Positions 42,017-48,266 of a stretch of 64,000 bases of DNA are shown here, piece after piece (the stretch's first letter is position 1; each line of letters opens with the position of its first letter). The translations under genes and the position numbers were made by a program. The notes below the pieces were generated by a model, which was given only the letters and a program-made list of their open reading frames with translations, ran no database searches and had not been told where the DNA came from. The DNA is from Lachnospiraceae bacterium UBA1729 (lineage in GTDB: Bacteria; Bacillota; Clostridia; Lachnospirales; Lachnospiraceae), in the NCBI GenBank assembly GCA_002315945.1, contig DCIJ01000078.1, positions 1 to 64,000 on the forward strand. The letters are read 5' to 3'.

Positions 42017-43399
42017 TTACTGCATTGCACGGAGCTGATCTGCTGCTTCCTTAAGTGCTTCTGCAGGAGTCTTGCTCTTCTCACTGAGCACTTCGAACAT
42101 AACTGTCTTCTGTACTAATGTAAGTGCCTGAGGATACAGAGGGTTAGATGTTGACAGTGATGTGATTGATGCAGCTGTATCATTCATAACCTGATATACA
42201 TCATCGCCAAAGTAATCTGTAAATCTGTTAGGAGCTGTCATAACGGGATCTGAGTAGATATCTTTTCTGATAGGATCAAATCCTAAGTCAGTCCATGTCT
42301 TAATAGCACCTTCCTGTGAAACTTTAGCAAAGTACAGGAAATCCTTGCAAAGCTGAGGATCCTTAGCCTGGTTGGTTACAGATGTACCTGTTCCACCAAG
42401 ACCTGCTGAGTTAGCGCCGCCTTCTTTCCATACAGGCATTGTTCTAACTGCCATCTTCTGATCAAGGTCAGGCATGTAATCTGTGAATCTGTTCAGGTAC
42501 CACAGAGGCATTGCGATTGCAGCTACGTTACCTTCGTTCATGTAAGCGTACCACTCTTCACTATGGCAGAAGCCACCTGGCATTGTGCAGAAGATATCAT
42601 CGTTGATACCATCAAGGAGCCACTGAAGTGTGTCAATGTTAATCTGGTTGTCAAGGATTACTTCGCCGGTCTTAGGATCGAAGAAATCACTTCCCTGCTC
42701 TGTAATCAGAGGATAGTAGGTCCAGTGCTCAGTTGTCTCGCAAGCCATGATGTACTTGCCAGTCTTCTCACGGATAACCTTACCAGCTTCCTTGAAGTCA
42801 TCCCATGTTACGATTGAGTTGATATCAACGCCTGCCTGCTCAAAGATTTCCTTGTTGTACATCATTGCAGCAGCACCTACGTGATAGTCAACACCGTAGT
42901 AGTTTCCATGGTTAGCATAGTTGTCAAATCTACCCATAATGAGGTTGTCCTTATCAGGCTCAATTACATCATTAAGAGGAAGAAGGGGAATGCTTGCTTC
43001 ATCACCAGTGATGAAGTTAGCGTACATAGCGATTTCGATATCAACGATATCAGGAGCGCCGGTACCTGTCTGTAAAGAAATCATCAGGTTGTTATGTAAG
43101 TCATCATAACCCAATGTTTCAGGCTGAAAATCAATAGGTCTGTCAGGGTTCTGCTCGTTCCATCTCTTAGCTGCATCTTCCATAAATGTCTGATGAGCTG
43201 CCTGGAATGTCCAGAATGTAACAGGTGTTGCTCCTGCGGGTGCAGGCTCTTTTGCTTCATCTGCAGCGGCTTCAGCTGGAGCTGCTTCTGTTGTTGCAGC
43301 TGCATCACTTGTAGCGGGTGCAGTCTCAGTCTTTCCACATGCACACAATGATAATACGGTGCAAAGAGAAAGTACGATTGCAAGTGCTTTCTTTTTCAT
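42017..43399 (-). CDS. Sugar ABC transporter substrate-binding lipoprotein
   Basis: 460 residues. Lipobox LSLCAC near residue 20, then an Ala/Glu/Pro-rich linker (about 25-55) and a family 1 extracellular solute-binding domain (VTFWTFQAAHQTFMEDAAKRWNEQNPDRPIDF). LGGTGTSVTNQAKDPQLCKDFLYFA is typical. Anchored outside the membrane; presents arabinose-containing oligosaccharides to the permeases (by context). Divergent from the ArsR-type regulator gene across a 270-bp region holding four phased repeats. Confidence 0.93.
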   Translation of the reverse strand: MKKKALAIVLSLCTVLSLCACGKTETAPATSDAAATTEAAPAEAAADEAKEPAPAGATPVTFWTFQAAHQTFMEDAAKRWNEQNPDRPIDFQPETLGYDDLHNNLMISLQTGTGAPDIVDIEIAMYANFITGDEASIPLLPLNDVIEPDKDNLIMGRFDNYANHGNYYGVDYHVGAAAMMYNKEIFEQAGVDINSIVTWDDFKEAGKVIREKTGKYIMACETTEHWTYYPLITEQGSDFFDPKTGEVILDNQINIDTLQWLLDGINDDIFCTMPGGFCHSEEWYAYMNEGNVAAIAMPLWYLNRFTDYMPDLDQKMAVRTMPVWKEGGANSAGLGGTGTSVTNQAKDPQLCKDFLYFAKVSQEGAIKTWTDLGFDPIRKDIYSDPVMTAPNRFTDYFGDDVYQVMNDTAASITSLSTSNPLYPQALTLVQKTVMFEVLSEKSKTPAEALKEAADQLRAMQ

Positions 43400-43497
43400 T
43401 TGTAATCCTCCTTAAGATTAATAAATTGCTACTCTCCAAAGATAAGGCGCCGTTTTTGTGCACCTTGCACAAGCAGCAACCTTTTCCTCATGCCATA

Positions 43498-43526
43498 ATG
43501 ATAATTGTGCACATTTGGATTGTCAA
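43498..43526 (-). promoter_or_regulatory. Promoter of the arabinoside ABC operon
   Basis: Minus strand: TTGACA (43526-43521), 17 bp, TATCAT (43503-43498). About 100 bp upstream of the binding-protein start; phased TTTTGGA repeats begin just upstream of the -35. Confidence 0.7.
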
Positions 43527-43532
43527 GAGCTA

Positions 43533-43604
43533 TTTTGACTTTTTTTGAATTATTTTGGATTTTTATATTTGTTTTGGATTTTCCTATTTATTTTGGTTTT
43601 TTCC
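43533..43604. repeat. Four phased TTTTGGA repeats
   Basis: TTTTGAC at 43533, TTTTGGATTTTTA at 43553, TTTTGGATTTTCC at 43572 and TTTTGGTTTTTTCC at 43591: a 19-20-bp period between two divergent promoters. A likely multi-site operator for the adjacent regulator, or intrinsically curved DNA. Confidence 0.6.
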
Positions 43605-43671
43605 AAATATTTGTAGACAGGTTCGATATATAATGCTAGAATAGAATCAGTTTTGGGGAAAGGTTGGAAAA

Positions 43672-44586
43672 ATGAGAAATATTCAGGACTTATCAAATGC
43701 ATTACCGCTATTAAAATGTCTGGGTTCAGATATCAGAGTAGCTATTCTGGAACTGCTAATTCAAGAAGGCCCTCAGCAGATGAGTGATATTTCCAGTAGT
43801 CTGGGTATCACTTCAGGTTCTCTGTCTCCACATATGAAGATGCTGGCAGACAATGGACTTATTAGTATAAAGTTTGATTCCGGCAAACGGGGAATTCAAA
43901 AGATATGCAGTATTGCTGAAGACAGAATCATAATAGATTTAGAAAATTATGAGAACAAGAACAATATGTACGAGGCTGAGATTGGGGTTGGACAGTATTC
44001 AGACTATAAGATTTATCCTACCTGTGGAATTTCCACTCCTGATCATGTAATCGGCGATGTTGATTCAGCCAGATTCTTTGCTTCTCCGGAGAGATTCAAT
44101 GCTGGCATCCTTTGGTTCACTGAAGGTTATATTGAATATATGATTCCCAACTATATCACCGAATACCAGAGTGTAGTTGAACTGCTCTTTTCCTTCGAAA
44201 TAAGTAGTGAAGCCCCAGGTGTTCGTGAGGACTGGCCCAGTGATATCCAGTTTTCAATCAACGGTGTGGAATTATGCACCTGGACCTCTCCCGGTGACTT
44301 TGGAACCCACACCGGTATATATACTCCTGAATGGTGGAATCCCAACTGGAATCAGTATGGACTTCTCAAATTCCTTTCTATCAACGAAACCGGTACTTAT
44401 ATTGATGGATTCAAAAAGTCGGATGTAACTATTTCCGAGCTTAATATCACTGCCGAATCCAGCATCAAATTGAGAATGACTGTATCAAAGGAGAGTGAGC
44501 ACTGCGGAGGTCTCACACTATTCGGCCGTTCCTTTGGTAACTATAACCAGGATATTAAAATCCGTATGCACTACAAAGAGACCTGA
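43672..44586 (+). CDS. ArsR-type HTH regulator with C-terminal ligand domain
   Basis: 304 residues. N-terminal winged helix about 1-80 (LLKCLGSDIRVAILELLIQEGPQQMSDISSSLGITSGSLSPHMKMLADNGLI). The 200-residue C-terminal part (EYQSVVELLFSFEISSEAPGVREDWPSDIQFSINGVELCTWTSPGDFGTHTGIYTPEWWNPNWNQYGLLKFLSI broken by family breaks) looks like a beta-sandwich that may bind a sugar. Divergent from and likely controlling the arabinoside operon. It ends at a hairpin. Confidence 0.85.
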   Translation: MRNIQDLSNALPLLKCLGSDIRVAILELLIQEGPQQMSDISSSLGITSGSLSPHMKMLADNGLISIKFDSGKRGIQKICSIAEDRIIIDLENYENKNNMYEAEIGVGQYSDYKIYPTCGISTPDHVIGDVDSARFFASPERFNAGILWFTEGYIEYMIPNYITEYQSVVELLFSFEISSEAPGVREDWPSDIQFSINGVELCTWTSPGDFGTHTGIYTPEWWNPNWNQYGLLKFLSINETGTYIDGFKKSDVTISELNITAESSIKLRMTVSKESEHCGGLTLFGRSFGNYNQDIKIRMHYKET

Positions 44587-44616
44587 TGCAGATTTTCGTG
44601 CTGGCACGAATCTGCA
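44587..44616 (+). terminator. Hairpin after the ArsR-type regulator
   Basis: TGCAGATTTTCGTGC pairs with GCACGAATCTGCA (one bulge) around TG, immediately after the stop codon. No clear T-run follows, so termination efficiency is uncertain. Confidence 0.6.
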
Positions 44617-44626
44617 CTTGGACATC

Positions 44627-44658
44627 AAAAAAAACACCACACAGGTGTCCTTATGGTA
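44627..44658 (-). terminator. Small terminator with TCCTTATGGTA motif, copy 3
   Basis: ACACC (44634-44638) pairs with GGTGT (44644-44648); the minus-strand side continues with eight T. The plus-strand TCCTTATGGTA motif follows at 44648-44658 and directly adjoins the group II intron end. Confidence 0.6.
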
Positions 44659-44659
44659 A

Positions 44660-44731
44660 ATCGGGTAGGAGGTAGATAATTATTTTATCTACCGACCTCC
44701 CACAGCACCGTACGGTTCCGTATTCGGTGCT
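44660..44731 (-). mobile_element. Group II intron 3' end (domains V and VI)
   Basis: Minus strand: AGCACCG...TACGG-AA-CCGTA...CGGTGCT (44731-44704) folds as a domain V-like hairpin. GTGGGAGGTCGG and a second hairpin (GGTAGATAA...TTATCTACC) follow as domain VI, ending CCTCCTACCCGAT. This layout matches the 3' ends of bacterial group II introns. No complete intron-encoded protein precedes it within the window, so it is a remnant or a fragmented intron. Recognition is from memory of such ends and not a computed model. Confidence 0.6.
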
Positions 44732-44853
44732 TTTCTAGTTTTCAGTAATCCTCCGATTGGCGAACACTTCTACATACTCTTTCTGTTTTCCAGATACCAA
44801 TTGCAGATAGTCCTCTATACAAAGTTGTCTGTCTTTAAATCCATCATTGGTTA
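44732..44853. other. Gap between intron end and P-loop gene
   Basis: On the minus strand an open frame ends 10 nt before domain V and reads DRQLCIEDYLQLVSG then KQKEYVEVFANRRITEN and stop. It begins inside the P-loop gene in another frame and has no start codon. It could be the worn C-terminus of an intron-encoded protein; too short to call. Confidence 0.3.
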
Positions 44854-45291
44854 CTATTCCAATGCTTTTTTTAGTCTGAAATTTGTCCTGCCAGATTTTT
44901 TTTCATTAGCGAGTTCATAAATCTCATCTTGTTGTAACAAAAGTCCACTTGGATTTCTGCCTATTATGATATATTGATTTACCGAATCTGAAGCTATATA
45001 CTGTCGCATTTTATCATTTAAAAGAATATCGGCATTATCAATTACAAAGATCTTGCCATTACTGGTTGTTCTTTTGATAGCAGTCTTATAACCTTTATTT
45101 TGATCCAGATAGTTAAAGCATTTTATTCTCTTATCTTCTGCAGACAATTCCTGCAAAAAAGAAAAAACAGCAGACTTTCCAACTCCTGAGTCGCCGACTA
45201 TAAATGTTATATTCTGGGTCAAATCTAGGTCTACATCATAGGATGTATGCTTTGTAACTATTTTATTTGTAATTATCGGTTTAATTTTCAT
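44854..45291 (-). CDS. P-loop NTPase of an uncharacterised three-gene module
   Basis: 145 residues. Walker A GDSGVGKS (33-40) and Walker B IFVIDNAD (81-88) are intact. No sensor or arginine-finger region is obvious, so it is a minimal ATPase (KAP/AAA-like). Its start overlaps the DUF4869-like gene by 11 bp. AT-rich coding, unlike the flanking arabinoside and channel genes. Predicted to be the energy-using part of the trio; function unknown. Confidence 0.75.
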   Translation of the reverse strand: MKIKPIITNKIVTKHTSYDVDLDLTQNITFIVGDSGVGKSAVFSFLQELSAEDKRIKCFNYLDQNKGYKTAIKRTTSNGKIFVIDNADILLNDKMRQYIASDSVNQYIIIGRNPSGLLLQQDEIYELANEKKSGRTNFRLKKALE

Positions 45292-45721
45292 CAGACCACC
45301 ACTCCTTTAATTCATCGTAGGAATTAATATCAATAGTGCCTTTCTTTCCTACTGCTTTTACCTTTTTCATTTCAAATGAAATTAACGGATAATCACAAGT
45401 AATATTCCCGTTATCTAAGGAATAAATAACATCTAATGCATTTTCTCCACACTCTCGTATATCGAAGATCTTATCCTTGTTATACATAATATTAAGAACA
45501 GTTTTGCACCCAGTAGAAAGCTTATCAATATTTAAAATCCCACCATCAAAGCGCGATCTAATAGTAAATTTATCCACCATTTCAGACTGATCAATTTTAA
45601 AAATTATATCAATAGCCTTCTCATCAAGTTTTTCAGACGTATATTTATTAAAAAAAATATCATTAAGTTTAATCAATTCCATATCTTTCGGTATAGTTTT
45701 CATTTTATATACTGCTATCAT
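45281..45721 (-). CDS. DUF4869-like protein
   Basis: 146 residues. Resembles DUF4869 by layout: an N-terminal beta strand with FFNKYTSEKLDEKAIDIIFKID, the centre STGCKTVLNIMYNKDKIFDIRECGENALDVIYSL, and a C-terminal acidic tail (ELKEWWSDEN). No enzyme motif. It overlaps both neighbours (4 bp with the TOPRIM-like gene, 11 bp with the P-loop gene), so the three are one translational unit. Confidence 0.65.
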   Translation of the reverse strand: MIAVYKMKTIPKDMELIKLNDIFFNKYTSEKLDEKAIDIIFKIDQSEMVDKFTIRSRFDGGILNIDKLSTGCKTVLNIMYNKDKIFDIRECGENALDVIYSLDNGNITCDYPLISFEMKKVKAVGKKGTIDINSYDELKEWWSDEN

Positions 45722-46410
45722 AATAGTCCTACCCCGCTAAAAGATTTTTTTAACGACGATTTCTCAACAAGCGTTTTTCTCTTCATTTCATGATCTAAAC
45801 GATCGACATCCAAACCACAAATATCATCTGACTTCCTTTTTGTCCAAGTACAGCAATCATTAACAAAACATTCCCCAAGCTCACTTTTATCGGTTTCAAA
45901 ACCCGTATTTCTTGTAATATCCCTAATCAATGAAGCTGCAAGCTGCTCAGAATTCTTACTTACATCGTATTTTGTCAGTTTCCAGAATAGTTTGCGTTCT
46001 TCATTGTCAATTCCTTCAAATATCATTTTCAAAAATATTTCTCGAGCCAAGAGATAATTTTCTCTTTTATCCTTTAAGTTGTCTTCTTTTGCAAATACCC
46101 ATTCTCCTAATAGTTCAAATGACAACAATGCAAATTCAAAAGAATGGATTTTAACTATGTATACATTATCCTTGGCCTTAGCAATTTTATTTACTCTTTG
46201 TGTCTCGCGCAATACATCTATATTATCCATCGGCATATCCATGAACACATAATATATGTTGTCATCTTCAGGAATCTGCTCTACTGCTTTCCTCAGCTCC
46301 GAATTATTCTTTTTTGACTGTACAATTATTTCTTTGTCTAAAACCTCAAATATTTTGCACCAAAATTCGTATCCGGCACCAGTGTCCTCACACCATACAT
46401 ATTTTTTCAT
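45718..46410 (-). CDS. TOPRIM-like protein of the three-gene module
   Basis: 230 residues. The N-terminal pattern CEDTGAGYEFW (E8, D9) followed by YYVFMDMPMDN (D58, D62) resembles the Glu then Asp-rich metal site of TOPRIM/DUF4435-like nucleases, but the DxD is spaced as DxxxD, so this is tentative. The C-terminus has a cysteine group (GECFVNDCCTWTKR, DDICGLD). AGGAG lies 7 nt before the ATG. It begins 20 bp after a broken reverse transcriptase gene and overlaps the DUF4869-like gene by 4 bp. Confidence 0.55.
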   Translation of the reverse strand: MKKYVWCEDTGAGYEFWCKIFEVLDKEIIVQSKKNNSELRKAVEQIPEDDNIYYVFMDMPMDNIDVLRETQRVNKIAKAKDNVYIVKIHSFEFALLSFELLGEWVFAKEDNLKDKRENYLLAREIFLKMIFEGIDNEERKLFWKLTKYDVSKNSEQLAASLIRDITRNTGFETDKSELGECFVNDCCTWTKRKSDDICGLDVDRLDHEMKRKTLVEKSSLKKSFSGVGLL

Positions 46411-46430
46411 CCAGTACTCCTATATTGTTC

Positions 46431-46712
46431 TCATGCGAATTTCTTTGATTCATGTATCAAGACGCAACCATCCATATATCTGGAATAATACTTAATCTGG
46501 AGTTTTTCCTTAATCATTATATCAAAGCCATCAAGATAATATAATGCAAACCATTGACTTGTCTGATTACCAAGTGGTAGCCCTTTGCCTGGAGCAACTT
46601 CATAACTATCAATGATTAGATACAGTAGTTCTAATACCTCAACATCTTTAACCCAGGACTTTAATTTATTTTCTCCCTTTTTCAGGAAAGTGTCCCTAAT
46701 GCTTAGGAACAC
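46431..46712 (-). pseudogene. Truncated reverse transcriptase
   Basis: About 93 residues from the middle of an RT. KGLPLGNQTSQWFALYYLDGFD is motif 4, as in diversity-generating-retroelement and UG-type RTs (GNLTSQ), and KYYSRYMDGCVLIHESK is motif 5 with the catalytic YMDD changed to YMDG. The N-terminal fingers and everything after motif 5 are missing. Not expected to be active. Remnant of a retroelement at the edge of the three-gene module. Confidence 0.85.
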
Positions 46713-46817
46713 CTAATACTATGAATAATACCACATTTTATACATTTTTTATTTATTTTCCTAGTGTGGGATTTATTTTTACTTACTGATTTTCTCTTTG
46801 AATTAGATTTGAATTTT
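46713..46817. other. AT-rich gap upstream of the RT remnant
   Basis: No gene or repeat seen. It is strongly AT-rich and lies between the RT remnant and the terminator of the channel operon; the missing N-terminal RT coding sequence is not present here in any frame. Confidence 0.5.
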
Positions 46818-46852
46818 AGAAAAGCCCTTAGCTTTTGACTAAGGGCTTTTCT
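46818..46852. terminator. Terminator after the channel operon
   Basis: AGAAAAGCCCTTAG pairs with CTAAGGGCTTTTCT around a 7-nt loop, strong in both directions. On the minus strand it starts 1 bp after the stop of the small basic protein gene. Confidence 0.88.
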
Positions 46853-46933
46853 CTACTTAATTCCAAACAATTTACCCAACTTGGCTTGTCTACCTTGTTT
46901 GGTTGTTGGTATTCCACTTTTCTTCTTTGCCAT
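46853..46933 (-). CDS. 26-residue basic mini-protein
   Basis: ATG overlaps the channel stop as TAATG, with AAGGCGG 11 nt upstream inside the channel gene. The product starts MAKKKSGIPTTKQG, continues RQAKLGKLFGIK and ends one base before a terminator. It has eight Lys/Arg in 26 residues and no hydrophobic helix. Tight coupling and terminator spacing suggest a real gene product instead of chance, but length alone makes it uncertain. Possible channel-associated or nucleic-acid-binding peptide; unknown. Confidence 0.55.
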   Translation of the reverse strand: MAKKKSGIPTTKQGRQAKLGKLFGIK

Positions 46934-47664
46934 TACTTTGTATCCGCCTTCTTACCCTTAAGTTCTTCTAATTCTTCTTGATAACCAGCAATTATAATAC
47001 CAGCTGGTAAAGCTACAATTGCAACTCCTAAGATAGCAGATATCATTGTAATAAACTTTCCAATATCACTTGTAGCATACATATCTCCATAGCCAACAGT
47101 AGTTAAGCTAATTGTAGCCCAATAAATAGCATCGTACATTGTCTTAAAAGTCTCTGGTTCAGCATTGAAAATAACCAATGCTGATACAAGCACATAAGCT
47201 ATGGCAAATCCAAATACAACCATTAAGCTGTCCCTTTGTTTCCTAAAGACATTTAATACCATATTGATGTTCTTTGAATATCTGAAAGCCTTAAATACTC
47301 TAAATACCTTGAATGTTCTAAATAGTCTAAATATCTTCAGTAGACGATATCCATCAGCAAGCACAGTTAATGATGGTAAAATTGAAAGCAGGTCAATAAT
47401 TGCCATGAAACTAAATGGATATAATAAGAAAGATAATATTCCTCTATTAAGCTTGATATCAGCGGTAGCAAGTCTTAGTAAATAATCTACAATAAATATT
47501 ACAACTGTTACTTTGTCTATTACATTGAACAGCGAGTTAGTACTATGTGTCCATAATGGAATGATACTTATTATTATGGTCAACATCATAAACACATCAT
47601 AGACTCTGCTGGCTTTATCTTGTTCTGTTCCTACTTCAATAATTTCATAAAATCTTTTCCTCAT
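46933..47664 (-). CDS. Voltage-gated K+ channel (6-TM Kv-like)
   Basis: 243 residues. S1-S3 precede an arginine/lysine-rich S4 (RLLKIFRLFRTFKVFRVFKAFRYSKN, regular positive residues every third position), then the pore with filter TTVGYGD and S6 ending GIIIAGYQEELEELKGKK. No cyclic-nucleotide or RCK domain. Forms a tetramer in the membrane. Its start overlaps the end of the RHH gene by 20 bp. Confidence 0.93.
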   Translation of the reverse strand: MRKRFYEIIEVGTEQDKASRVYDVFMMLTIIISIIPLWTHSTNSLFNVIDKVTVVIFIVDYLLRLATADIKLNRGILSFLLYPFSFMAIIDLLSILPSLTVLADGYRLLKIFRLFRTFKVFRVFKAFRYSKNINMVLNVFRKQRDSLMVVFGFAIAYVLVSALVIFNAEPETFKTMYDAIYWATISLTTVGYGDMYATSDIGKFITMISAILGVAIVALPAGIIIAGYQEELEELKGKKADTK

Positions 47665-47830
47665 TGGCTAATTGCTCCTTGCATCTATAGGTTGAGTATA
47701 TCCTTTTTAGATACTTGGTTGCAAGCATAAGAATTTCACTCCTCGTACGACCAGTTGCTGAAGCTACCTTATCAAGATCCTCAAGCATGTTCTTTGGCAT
47801 CCTCATTGATACAACTGAACTTTCACCCAT
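47645..47830 (-). CDS. Ribbon-helix-helix (CopG-type) protein
   Basis: 61 residues: a beta strand SVVSMRMPKNML followed by LEDLDKVASATGRTRSEILMLATKYLKRIY, the RHH pattern. Predicted DNA-binding dimer, probably the regulator of the channel gene it overlaps. The near-palindrome GCGCGCCCATGGCGCG lies at its start codon and is a candidate operator. The ribosome site is weak. Confidence 0.82.
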   Translation of the reverse strand: MGESSVVSMRMPKNMLEDLDKVASATGRTRSEILMLATKYLKRIYSTYRCKEQLANEEKIL

Positions 47831-47856
47831 TAGAGCGCGCCCATGGCGCGTAAACC

Positions 47857-47888
47857 AAAAAGAGTAGCCTCAACTGGCTACTCTTTTT
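47857..47888. terminator. Terminator after the PqqD-like gene
   Basis: AAAAAGAGTAGCC pairs with GGCTACTCTTTTT around TCAACT; functions in both directions by sequence. Confidence 0.85.
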
Positions 47889-47909
47889 TATTATATTATT
47901 TTTCTATAT

Positions 47910-48266
47910 TCAGTTTTTATTGATTTTATTCTGATAGACTATGTATTCATTGTTGTGGAGAGTCTTCACATACACTGAAAGTCTTTCATATAAGGGTTCA
48001 CATTTTTCTCCAAACTCTTCCTTAACCAGCTTTCCAATATCGTAGACACTTTTTACTCCATCCATATTCTGCCATACAAATGAGCCAAAATCTTCCAGCT
48101 CAATCTGACTGGTTTTGGGGCGCTTGAACAATAGCTGCGCTATGCGGTTAAACAGGCCAGTATTAGGCTGGTTTATCTCCACATGCCCCTGGTCATTAAC
48201 AGCCCACAGGAAACGCGAGTTGTGTTTTGGAATATAGTCCAGAAAATTTTCTTTATTCCCCTTCAT
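47910..48266 (-). CDS. PqqD-like (RRE) protein
   Basis: 118 residues; PqqD fold: LEDFGSFVWQNMDGVKSVYDIGKLVKEEFGEKCEPLYERLSVYVKTLHNNEYIVYQ. This winged-helix domain usually binds RiPP precursor leaders. Here no radical SAM or precursor gene is adjacent; the start overlaps the OPT transporter stop as TAATG, so it is coupled to that transporter. It may bind a peptide handled by the transporter (inference). Terminator follows. Confidence 0.82.
   Translation of the reverse strand: MKGNKENFLDYIPKHNSRFLWAVNDQGHVEINQPNTGLFNRIAQLLFKRPKTSQIELEDFGSFVWQNMDGVKSVYDIGKLVKEEFGEKCEPLYERLSVYVKTLHNNEYIVYQNKINKN

Noticed and set aside
44854..46712. Diversity-generating retroelement with template/variable repeats
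   Set aside because: The RT remnant is DGR-like, but I could find no adenine-variable repeat pair, and the RT is broken.
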